The notes beneath the pieces were generated by a model, which saw nothing but the letters and a program-made list of their open reading frames with translations, was not told the DNA's origin and searched no databases. A DNA stretch of 64,000 nt from Proteobacteria bacterium UBA5122 (GTDB taxonomy: Bacteria; Pseudomonadota; Gammaproteobacteria; Tenderiales; Tenderiaceae). The position numbers were made by a program, and so were the translations under genes. This document shows, piece by piece, positions 57,234-64,000 of this stretch (positions are counted from its first letter, which is position 1; each line of letters begins with the position of its first letter). Where the stretch lies: NCBI GenBank assembly GCA_002415485.1, contig DHYU01000080.1, forward strand, positions 57,737 to 121,736, written 5' to 3'.

Positions 57234-59465
57234 GTGAGTGTGAGTCCAACCGGTTCCGCTGAATCGAGCCCTGCTCACGCCCACCAAGGCCTGGAGCCCC
57301 TTTTCGACAATCTGCGCGCCGAAATCAGTCAGTATTTCGATGCCGAGCAGATTGCAAAGGTGCACCAGGCCTTTATTTTTGGTGCCGAGGCGCACAAAGA
57401 GCAACGCCGTAAATCCGGCGAACCCTATATCACCCACCCCCTCGAGGTCGCCCGGATCATGGCGACCAGTCGTTTTGACTGCGACACCGTCGTCGCCGCC
57501 ATCCTGCATGATGTGATTGAAGATACCGGCGTCAGTAAAGAGTCGCTGGCGCAGCAGTTTGGTCAAGAGGTCGCCGAGCTGGTGGATGGGGTCAGCAAGC
57601 TGACCCAGCTCAATTTCGAGTCCAAGGCCCAGGCCGAGGCCGAGAACATGCGCAAGATGTTGATGGCGATGGCCAAGGACATCCGCGTGATGCTGATCAA
57701 GCTGCACGACCGGCTGCACAACATGCGCACGCTCGGCCACATGCGGCCGGATAAGCGCCGCCGCATCGCACGCGAAACACTGGATATCTTTGTGCCGATC
57801 GCCAACCGTCTGGGGTTGAACGCATTGCGTTTGGAGCTGGAAGACTTGGGTTTTGCTGCGCTGTATCCCGCGCGCCATCGAGTATTGTCGGAGGCGGTCA
57901 AAAAGGCGCGAGGCAATCGACGCGAGCTCGTTGAACAGATTCAAAACGCGATCCGCGAGCGATTGGGCAACGAGCACCTGCAAGGCCAGGTCTATGGCCG
58001 CGAAAAACATCTGTTCAGCATTTACCAGAAGATGCGTGGCAAACACCTGCCCTTTTCCGAGGTGTTTGACGTCTATGCCTTTCGCATTATTGTCGACAAC
58101 GTCGACAGTTGTTATCGCGTGCTTGGTGCCGCGCACAATCTGTACAAACCCGTGCCGGGCAAATTCAAAGACTACATCGCGATCCCCAAGGCCAATGGCT
58201 ATCAGTCGTTGCACACGGTATTGCAGGGGCCTTACGGGGTGCCGATCGAGGTACAGATCCGTACCGAAGAGATGGATCGAGTTGCCGAGGCCGGCGTCGC
58301 GGCGCACTGGTTGTACAAGACCGGTAATGAAGAGGGTAGTTTCGGGCCGCATGCCCGTGTCCGTGAGTGGATGAAGTCGGTGCTGGAGATGCAGCAGAGC
58401 GCCGGCAGTTCGATGGAGTTTCTGGAGAACGTCAAGATCGACCTCTTCCCGCGCGAGGTCTATGTGTTTACACCCAAGGGGCGGATCATGGTACTCAAGC
58501 GTGGTGCCACGCCGGTGGATTTTGCGTATGCCGTGCATACCGATGTTGGCAGCCGTTGTGTCGCGGCCAAGGTCGATCGCAAGCTGGCCCCCTTGCGTAC
58601 TCCGCTCAGCAATGGTCAGACAGTGGAGATCATCACCGCCAGCAATGCACGGCCGAATCCGGCCTGGTTGAGCTTTGTCGTCACAGGCAAGGCGCGCGCC
58701 AATATCCGCCACTTTTTGAAGAACCTGCGGCGTGACGAGGCGGTTGAGCTCGGTCGGCGTATGCTCGACATAGAAATGGCGGCGCTGAACTCGTCGGTCG
58801 ACAAGATACGGCCGGTCTTTTTGGGTTCGGTATTGCAGGAATTCAAACTGGACAGCTTTGAGTCGTTGTTGGAAGACATCGGGCTTGGTAATCGCATGGC
58901 CTTGCTGGTGGCGCAGCGACTGGTGCCGCAAAAGGCGAAGGATGTCGATCGCGGCCTGAAGGGGGCCCTGAAGAAGGTGATGCCGTCCTGGCTGCTGGGC
59001 AGCAAGAGTCATCAGCATACGCGGCCGTTGTTGATCAAGGGCACCGAGGGCATGGTGCTGAATTTTGCGCGTTGTTGTCGGCCAATCCCAGGCGATCCCA
59101 TCGTTGGTTTTATCACCGCCGGGCGCGGCATCGTGGTGCATACCGAGTCGTGTAAGAATCTCGCCGAGTATCGCAACGTGCCGGAGAAATGGATCCATGC
59201 TCAATGGGAGCAGGATATCGAAGGTGAATTCCCGGTCGAGGTGCGGCTGGATATGCTGAACCAACGCGGCGTGCTGGCGACGGTGGCGGCGGCCGTTGCC
59301 GAGATGGGCGCCAATATCGATCATGTGACGATGGAGGAGCGCGACGGTCGTCACAGTGCGATGACCCTGTTGATCGACGTCAAGAATCGTCAGCACTTGG
59401 CCAATATCATGCGCCGCCTCAAGGGCATCGACTCTGTCACGCGCATCACCCGCACCCGCGGTTAA
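57234..59465 (+). CDS. spoT: Bifunctional (p)ppGpp synthetase/hydrolase SpoT
   Basis: Makes and degrades the stringent-response alarmone. The 743 residues have the usual order: HD hydrolase (about 20-200, with HDVIEDT and LKLHDRLHNMRT-type motifs intact: IKLHDRLHNMRTLGH), synthetase (about 240-370, with IAIPKANGYQSLHTVL), TGS (about 405-465, VYVFTPKGRIMVLKRG), helical and zinc-finger-like region (RCCRPIPGDPIVGF) and ACT (about 670-743). Intact HD residues indicate hydrolase activity. GTG 57234 is used; GTG 57240 is possible. Operon rpoZ-spoT supports the name over RelA. Confidence 0.96.
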   Translation: MSVSPTGSAESSPAHAHQGLEPLFDNLRAEISQYFDAEQIAKVHQAFIFGAEAHKEQRRKSGEPYITHPLEVARIMATSRFDCDTVVAAILHDVIEDTGVSKESLAQQFGQEVAELVDGVSKLTQLNFESKAQAEAENMRKMLMAMAKDIRVMLIKLHDRLHNMRTLGHMRPDKRRRIARETLDIFVPIANRLGLNALRLELEDLGFAALYPARHRVLSEAVKKARGNRRELVEQIQNAIRERLGNEHLQGQVYGREKHLFSIYQKMRGKHLPFSEVFDVYAFRIIVDNVDSCYRVLGAAHNLYKPVPGKFKDYIAIPKANGYQSLHTVLQGPYGVPIEVQIRTEEMDRVAEAGVAAHWLYKTGNEEGSFGPHARVREWMKSVLEMQQSAGSSMEFLENVKIDLFPREVYVFTPKGRIMVLKRGATPVDFAYAVHTDVGSRCVAAKVDRKLAPLRTPLSNGQTVEIITASNARPNPAWLSFVVTGKARANIRHFLKNLRRDEAVELGRRMLDIEMAALNSSVDKIRPVFLGSVLQEFKLDSFESLLEDIGLGNRMALLVAQRLVPQKAKDVDRGLKGALKKVMPSWLLGSKSHQHTRPLLIKGTEGMVLNFARCCRPIPGDPIVGFITAGRGIVVHTESCKNLAEYRNVPEKWIHAQWEQDIEGEFPVEVRLDMLNQRGVLATVAAAVAEMGANIDHVTMEERDGRHSAMTLLIDVKNRQHLANIMRRLKGIDSVTRITRTRG

Positions 59466-59579
59466 CACCGCATCATAGGCGTATTGATTCAATTCATATT
59501 TCCCATTCCGACGGCGCCCGGAATCCAGTAACATGCATCCCCAATTCAAACACTCATTTCGTACAGTTAGGGGAAGAAC

Positions 59580-59963
59580 ATGGCGCGTGAAATCATCAGC
59601 ACAGACAAGGCTCCACAGGCGATAGGCACCTATTCGCAGGCGGTGAAGGTGGGCAAGACCGTCTACATGTCGGGCCAGATCCCGTTGGTGCCGGAGACGA
59701 TGACCATGGTGGAAGGTGATATGGAGGCCAACATCCGTCGCGTATTCGACAATCTGGCCGCCGTGGCTGAGGCCGCCGGTGGTTCGCTGCAGGATGTGGC
59801 CAAGCTCAATATCTTTTTGATCGACCTAGGTCACTTTGCGTTGGTCAATCAGGTGATGGCGGATTATTTCCAGCAGCCGTATCCGGCGCGTGCCGCGATC
59901 GGTGTCGCCAGTTTGCCCAAGGGCGCACAGGTCGAGATGGACGCGGTCCTCGAACTGGCCTAA
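59580..59963 (+). CDS. ridA: Reactive enamine/imine deaminase RidA
   Basis: Hydrolyses reactive 2-aminoacrylate and related enamines made by PLP enzymes. The 127 residues include STDKAPQAIGTYSQAVKVG, VYMSGQIPL and the active-site segment YPARAAIGVASLPKGAQVEM with the conserved Arg. AGGGGAAG before ATG 59580. Normal neighbour of spoT and recG. Confidence 0.96.
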   Translation: MAREIISTDKAPQAIGTYSQAVKVGKTVYMSGQIPLVPETMTMVEGDMEANIRRVFDNLAAVAEAAGGSLQDVAKLNIFLIDLGHFALVNQVMADYFQQPYPARAAIGVASLPKGAQVEMDAVLELA

Positions 59964-59972
59964 GCCATTTCG

Positions 59973-62060
59973 TTGGACACGCTGGCGGCTGCGATGAAGC
60001 TCGATGCCGAGGTGACCGCGCTCAAGGGCGTGGGACCACGCCAGGCCGAGCGCCTGCACAAGCTCGGGCTGCAGCGCGTGCGCGATGTATTGTTTCATCT
60101 GCCGCTGCGCTATCAGGACCGCACCCGCGTGGTGCCGATCGGCAGCCTGCTGCCCGGTCAGGAGGGTGTGATCGAAGGTGAGATCCAGGCCTCGGATGTG
60201 AAGTTCGGCAGTCGTCGTTCGCTGCTGTGTCGCCTCAACGATGGTACCGGCAGCATCATGCTGCGCTTCTTTCACTTCAGCGGTGCACAGCGCGCCTATC
60301 TGCAAAAGGGCGTGCGCCTGCGCTGTTACGGCGCGGTGCGTCGTGGTCCGGCGATGCTGGAGATGGTCCACCCCGAATATCAAAACATCGAGGCCGAGGC
60401 GGAGATCGAAGACTGCCTGACGCCGATCTACCCCAGCACCGATGGCGTGCAACAACGCAGCCTGCGTCAGCTCACCGATCAGGCGCTGGCCCTGCTCGAG
60501 ACCGAGGCGGTGGAGGAACTGTTGCCGCAGGCCCTGTTGGCGGATTTTGAGCTGCCGACGCTGGCCGAGGCGCTGCGTTATGTGCACCGGCCGCCGCCGC
60601 ATGCGCCGGTGGAGCTGTTGCTCGATGGCGAACACCCCACACAGCAGCGGCTGGCCTTTGAAGAGTTATTGGCCCATCACCTGAGTCTGCGTCAGCTGCG
60701 GCTGCGGGCACAGCACTTGAGCGCGCCGCCGCTGCCGACCGGTGGTGAGTTGCAGGAGGCCTTTCTGGAGCAACTGCCGTTTGAGCTGACCGCGGCGCAG
60801 GCGCGGGTGCTGGCCGAGATCGGTCAGGACCTGGCGCAAACGCATCCGATGCAGCGGCTGGTGCAGGGCGATGTCGGCTCCGGCAAGACCGCCGTCGCTG
60901 CTGCGGCCGTGTTGTGTGCAGTTGATGGTGGTTACCAGGCGGCATTGATGGCGCCGACCGAGCTGTTGGCCGAGCAGCACTACCGTAATTTTTCGGTCTG
61001 GTTCGAGGCCTTGGGCCTGAAGATCGTCTGGCTGGCCGGCAAACAGGGGGCGGCCGAGCGGCGACAGGCGCTGGCGGATCTCGCCTCGGGTGAGGCGGCC
61101 TTGGCCGTCGGCACGCATGCATTGTTTCAGGATGACGTTGAGTTTCACAACCTAGGGCTGGTGGTGGTCGATGAGCAACACCGCTTTGGCGTGCATCAGC
61201 GCCTGGCGCTACGCGACAAGGGCCGTCAGGGGCAGCAGGCGCCGCATCAGTTGATCATGACGGCGACGCCGATCCCGCGCACGTTGGCGATGACGGCCTA
61301 TGCCGATCTCGATACGTCGATCATTGATGAGCTGCCGCCAGGGCGGACGCCGGTGGAGACGGTGGTGTTGCAGGACACGCGCCGCGCCGAGGTCGTGCAG
61401 CGCGTGCGCGATGCCTGTGTCAGCGGGCGTCAAGCCTATTGGGTCTGCACGCTGATTGAGGAATCGGAGGCCCTGCAATGCGAGGCGGCGGAGGCGACGG
61501 CCGAGTTGCTGAAGGGCGCGCTGCCGGAGCTGAAGGTGGGGCTGGTCCATGGCCGCATGAAGTCGGCCGAAAAAGAGGCCGTGATGACGGCCTTCAAGGC
61601 GCGCGACTACGATCTGCTGGTGGCGACGACGGTGATCGAGGTCGGTGTCGATGTGCCCAACGCCAGCCTGATGATCATTGAGAATGCCGAGCGGTTGGGG
61701 CTGGCACAGTTGCATCAATTGCGTGGCCGAGTCGGTCGTGGTTGTGCCAAGAGCAGTTGTGTTTTGATGTATCATAAGCCGCTTTCGCAGCAGGGGCGGC
61801 AGCGGTTGGCGATCATGCGTGAGACCAATGATGGCTTTGAGATTGCGCGCCGCGATCTGGAATTGCGCGGGCCGGGCGAGGTGCTGGGCACACGTCAGAG
61901 CGGGCTGCTGCGGCTGAAGGTGGCGGACCTGGGCCGCGACCAGGCCCTGATCCCCGATGTCAGTCGTGCTGCCGAGCAGTTGCTGCGCCAATGGCCGCAG
62001 CGTGCGCCGGCGTTGATCGAGCGCTGGCTGGGGGATAAACAACACTATGGCGCTGTGTAG
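59973..62060 (+). CDS. recG: ATP-dependent DNA helicase RecG
   Basis: Branch-migrates stalled forks and Holliday junctions. The 695 residues have an N-terminal wedge/OB region (LKGVGPRQAERLHKLGLQ, LPLRYQDRTRV), Walker A QGDVGSGKTAVAAAA, DEQH box VVVDEQHRFGVHQR, TATPIPRTLAMT and the C-terminal QLRGRVGRG and DLELRGPGEVLGTRQSG motifs. TTG 59973 is the start giving family-like length; ATG 59994 would shorten the N-terminus by seven residues. Confidence 0.96.
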   Translation: MDTLAAAMKLDAEVTALKGVGPRQAERLHKLGLQRVRDVLFHLPLRYQDRTRVVPIGSLLPGQEGVIEGEIQASDVKFGSRRSLLCRLNDGTGSIMLRFFHFSGAQRAYLQKGVRLRCYGAVRRGPAMLEMVHPEYQNIEAEAEIEDCLTPIYPSTDGVQQRSLRQLTDQALALLETEAVEELLPQALLADFELPTLAEALRYVHRPPPHAPVELLLDGEHPTQQRLAFEELLAHHLSLRQLRLRAQHLSAPPLPTGGELQEAFLEQLPFELTAAQARVLAEIGQDLAQTHPMQRLVQGDVGSGKTAVAAAAVLCAVDGGYQAALMAPTELLAEQHYRNFSVWFEALGLKIVWLAGKQGAAERRQALADLASGEAALAVGTHALFQDDVEFHNLGLVVVDEQHRFGVHQRLALRDKGRQGQQAPHQLIMTATPIPRTLAMTAYADLDTSIIDELPPGRTPVETVVLQDTRRAEVVQRVRDACVSGRQAYWVCTLIEESEALQCEAAEATAELLKGALPELKVGLVHGRMKSAEKEAVMTAFKARDYDLLVATTVIEVGVDVPNASLMIIENAERLGLAQLHQLRGRVGRGCAKSSCVLMYHKPLSQQGRQRLAIMRETNDGFEIARRDLELRGPGEVLGTRQSGLLRLKVADLGRDQALIPDVSRAAEQLLRQWPQRAPALIERWLGDKQHYGAV

Positions 62061-62081
62061 CTGCGGATTGGATCGTAGACG

Positions 62082-62693
62082 GTGAATAGTGATTACAGGA
62101 CGCGGTTGCCCTGCGGCGTGGCGAAGGCCGATCCCCACTGGTGGCCTGCGACACGCTTGCGTAACGGTCAGTTGTCGGCGGTGCAGGCGCATTGGCTGTT
62201 GGATCATGGTTCGCTGACACGCCGCCTGCGGCGCGCCAGCGGCGGCCGGTTTCGGGTGCAGGTGCTGAGCCAGTGTTGGCAGCGGCCGCAGTGGGGCGAG
62301 CGCCGCGCGCTGGGTATCGATGACCGGGCCTTGGTGCGGGTGCGTGAGGTGAAGTTGTTGTGCCGAGGGCAGGCGGCGGTATATGCGCGCACGGTGATCC
62401 CGGCGGCGACGCTGAGCGGTCGCGGCCGCAGCCTCAGATGGCTGGGCGGCAAGCCGCTGGGAGAGTTGTTGTTCCGGGATCGCACCATGCGCCGCGGTCC
62501 GATTGAGTTGGCGCACGTCGACGATGTGCCGGCCTTTAATCAAAAGACTGGGGTGCAAAGTGATGCGCAGCCCTTGTGGGGACGGCGCTCTGTGTTTACC
62601 CTGCGCGGCCGGCAGTTGCTGGTCAGTGAGTTTTTTTTACCGCCGCTGTTGCCCTTGCCGCGCAGCCAGTTTTGGTTAACGACAAAATATTGA
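62082..62693 (+). CDS. ubiC: Chorismate lyase
   Basis: Releases 4-hydroxybenzoate and pyruvate from chorismate, the first committed step of ubiquinone synthesis. The 203 residues contain VREVKLLCRGQAAVYARTVI (conserved Arg) and the LGGKPLGELLF segment shared with E. coli UbiC. Start is GTG 62082 with a weak ribosome site; the N-terminus is slightly longer than usual. It overlaps ubiA by 1 bp (TGATG). Confidence 0.92.
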   Translation: MNSDYRTRLPCGVAKADPHWWPATRLRNGQLSAVQAHWLLDHGSLTRRLRRASGGRFRVQVLSQCWQRPQWGERRALGIDDRALVRVREVKLLCRGQAAVYARTVIPAATLSGRGRSLRWLGGKPLGELLFRDRTMRRGPIELAHVDDVPAFNQKTGVQSDAQPLWGRRSVFTLRGRQLLVSEFFLPPLLPLPRSQFWLTTKY

Positions 62694-63553
62694 TGAAGCT
62701 CGATCGCGAACGTTTACGGCAGTATTTTTTGCTGGTCCGGCTGGATAAGCCGATCGGCATCCTGCTGCTGCTGTGGCCGACCCTGTGGGCGCTGTGGCTG
62801 GCGGCGGAAGGCATCCCCAATCTGTGGGTGATGACGGTGTTTGTGCTCGGTGTGGTGTTGATGCGTTCGGCCGGCTGTGTGATCAATGACTTTGCCGATC
62901 GCAAGGTCGACCCGCATGTGGAGCGCACCAAGGAGCGGCCGCTAGCGGCGGGCAAGGTGTCTTCGCGAGAGGTTCTGTATCTGTTTGTCGGGTTGACGCT
63001 GACGGCCTTTGTGCTGGTGCTGACGATGAATTGGCTGACGATTGCGTTGTCGTTTGTTGGTGCCTTTCTTGCGGCCAGTTATCCGTTCATGAAACGGTAT
63101 ACCTATCTGCCGCAGCTCTATCTGGGGCTGGCCTTTGGTTGGGCGGTGCCGATGGCCTTTGCCGCGCAGACCGGCAGTGTGCCGACGGTGGCGTGGCTGT
63201 TGTTGATTGCGACGGTGTTGTGGGCGACGGCCTACGACACGATGTATGCGATGGTCGACCGGCGTGATGATCTGCGAATCGGCGTCAAGTCGACCGCGAT
63301 CCTGTTTGGCGATGCCGACCGTCTGATCATCGGCGTGATCCAGGTGATGATGCTGATGGTGTTGGTGTTGATTGGCCAGCGATTGTCATTGGGGGCTGCA
63401 TATTACGGTGGTCTGTTGCTGGCGGCGGCGTTGATGGTGTATCACCAGTTTTTGATCAAGGAACGCGATCGCATGAAGTGTTTTCATGCGTTTTTAAACA
63501 ACAATTGGATCGGTTTGGTGATTTTTGCCGGTCTCTTTATTCATTATCTGTGA
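62693..63553 (+). CDS. ubiA: 4-hydroxybenzoate octaprenyltransferase
   Basis: Inner membrane prenyltransferase that attaches the polyprenyl tail to 4-hydroxybenzoate. The 286-residue protein has about eight membrane helices and both Asp-rich motifs: NDFADRKVD (after RSAGCVI) and YDTMYAMVDRRDD. LDKPIGILLLLWPTLWALW is a typical opening. Translationally coupled to ubiC. The ubiCA pair with coq7 in the same window supports an ubiquinone-based chain. Confidence 0.96.
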   Translation: MKLDRERLRQYFLLVRLDKPIGILLLLWPTLWALWLAAEGIPNLWVMTVFVLGVVLMRSAGCVINDFADRKVDPHVERTKERPLAAGKVSSREVLYLFVGLTLTAFVLVLTMNWLTIALSFVGAFLAASYPFMKRYTYLPQLYLGLAFGWAVPMAFAAQTGSVPTVAWLLLIATVLWATAYDTMYAMVDRRDDLRIGVKSTAILFGDADRLIIGVIQVMMLMVLVLIGQRLSLGAAYYGGLLLAAALMVYHQFLIKERDRMKCFHAFLNNNWIGLVIFAGLFIHYL

Positions 63554-63566
63554 TTGGATTTTAGGT

Positions 63567-64000
63567 ATGTTGATGTCTGTGCTGGCCGTCGTGGCCGGGT
63601 TTGTCATTTTGGTCTGGGGCGCTGATCGTTGTGTGATGGGGGCGTCGGCGACGGCGCGCAACTTTGGCGTTGCACCGATGATCATCGGTCTGACCATCGT
63701 TGGTTTTGGCACTTCGGCGCCGGAGATGCTGGTCTCGGGTATGGCGGCATGGGAGGGCAACACCGGTCTGTCGATCGGTAATGCGATTGGTTCCAATATC
63801 ACCAATATTGCGCTGGTGCTGGGCTTGACGGCCTTGATTGCGCCGCTGACGGTGCAGTCGCAAACCCTGAAGCGTGAGTTTCCGGTCTTGTTGAGCGTCT
63901 CGGCGCTGGCATTTTTCCTGTTGTCTGATGGCATTCTGAGTTTTTGGGATGGCGTGATCCTGCTCTCGGGTGTGGCGGGGGTGGTTTTTTTTTTTTTTTT
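63567..64000 (+). CDS. Calcium/sodium antiporter, YrbG family, 3' partial
   Basis: The first 144 codons of a Na+/Ca2+ exchanger-superfamily protein: hydrophobic helices and the alpha-repeat motif GFGTSAPEMLVSGMAA, followed by GNAIGSNITNIALVLGL. These are the ion-binding repeats of YrbG-type exchangers. The frame runs off the window. The last 16 bases are all T and would encode a run of Phe, which is suspect. Start ATG 63567; ATG 63573 is possible. Confidence 0.88.
   Translation, partial: MLMSVLAVVAGFVILVWGADRCVMGASATARNFGVAPMIIGLTIVGFGTSAPEMLVSGMAAWEGNTGLSIGNAIGSNITNIALVLGLTALIAPLTVQSQTLKREFPVLLSVSALAFFLLSDGILSFWDGVILLSGVAGVVFFFF

Noticed and set aside
57174..59549. A 791-codon open frame antisense to spoT
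   Set aside because: It mirrors the high-GC codon pattern of spoT, has no recognisable motif (Arg/His/Gln-rich) and spoT is unambiguous.
61209..62558. A 449-codon open frame antisense to recG and ubiC
   Set aside because: His/Arg/Gln-rich shadow of the real genes on the other strand; no domain, no ribosome site.
1..64000. CRISPR arrays, prophage, integrase or insertion sequences
   Set aside because: No regularly spaced repeats, transposase, integrase or phage structural genes seen. The only tandem repeat noted is the two-copy 11-bp element at 13671.

Overview
The window looks like chromosomal DNA of a free-living, respiring gammaproteobacterium of moderate GC. Gene order supports this: trpD-trpC-crp-yhfA-speD, rplM-rpsI, thiS-thiG-trmB, and rph/yicC/gmk/rpoZ/spoT/ridA/recG/ubiC/ubiA are arrangements known from Pseudomonas-like and purple-sulfur-like gammaproteobacteria. 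Coq7, UbiC and UbiA indicate ubiquinone respiration. A LysR regulator resembling CbbR hints at, but does not prove, autotrophy. I see no insertion sequence, prophage, integrase or CRISPR array. The window cuts trpD at its left end and a Na+/Ca2+ exchanger gene at its right end, where the sequence finishes in a suspicious run of 16 T.

Layout. 0-12 kb holds housekeeping genes: trpDC, a TraF-like outer membrane protein, crp, an OsmC-family and a VOC protein, speD, two secreted hypotheticals, coq7, a GlcF-like Fe-S protein, a 2Fe-2S ferredoxin, a NodIJ-type ABC exporter and rplM-rpsI. A general porin follows (12.4-13.6 kb). 13.7-28.6 kb is the main accessory island: thirteen co-directional, mostly tightly packed genes encoding five multiheme c-type cytochromes (24 CXXCH motifs in total), a large outer membrane beta-barrel, a parvulin-type foldase, a lipoprotein with a cupredoxin domain, two NHL-propeller lipoproteins, a private ResB/CcsA cytochrome c maturation pair and a TPR protein. 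I read it as a trans-outer-membrane electron conduit of the porin-cytochrome type with its own assembly factors; partner and electron direction are unknown.

28.6-32.8 kb carries a hypothetical gene, an AsmA-family gene, small envelope or stress genes and a tRNA-Gly(CCC). 33-40.3 kb is a second accessory island on the minus strand: a six-gene operon of two secreted proteins, an outer membrane beta-barrel, an ECF sigma factor, its presumed anti-sigma factor and a secreted subtilase, headed by a candidate ECF promoter. I infer a self-regulated surface system.

40.5-52.4 kb has thiSG-trmB, a NIDO-domain PEP-CTERM protein behind a well-matched sigma-54 promoter, a Rap1a/Tai-like protein, serB, hemW, a PAS/GAF/GGDEF/EAL sensor, a cysteine-desulfurase-like enzyme, an intergenic region with a long inverted repeat and a 21-codon leader ORF, and the CbbR-like regulator. 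52.4-64 kb returns to core genes (trhP, rdgB, rph, yicC, gmk, rpoZ, spoT, ridA, recG, ubiC, ubiA, exchanger). No gene-free stretch exceeds 300 bp.
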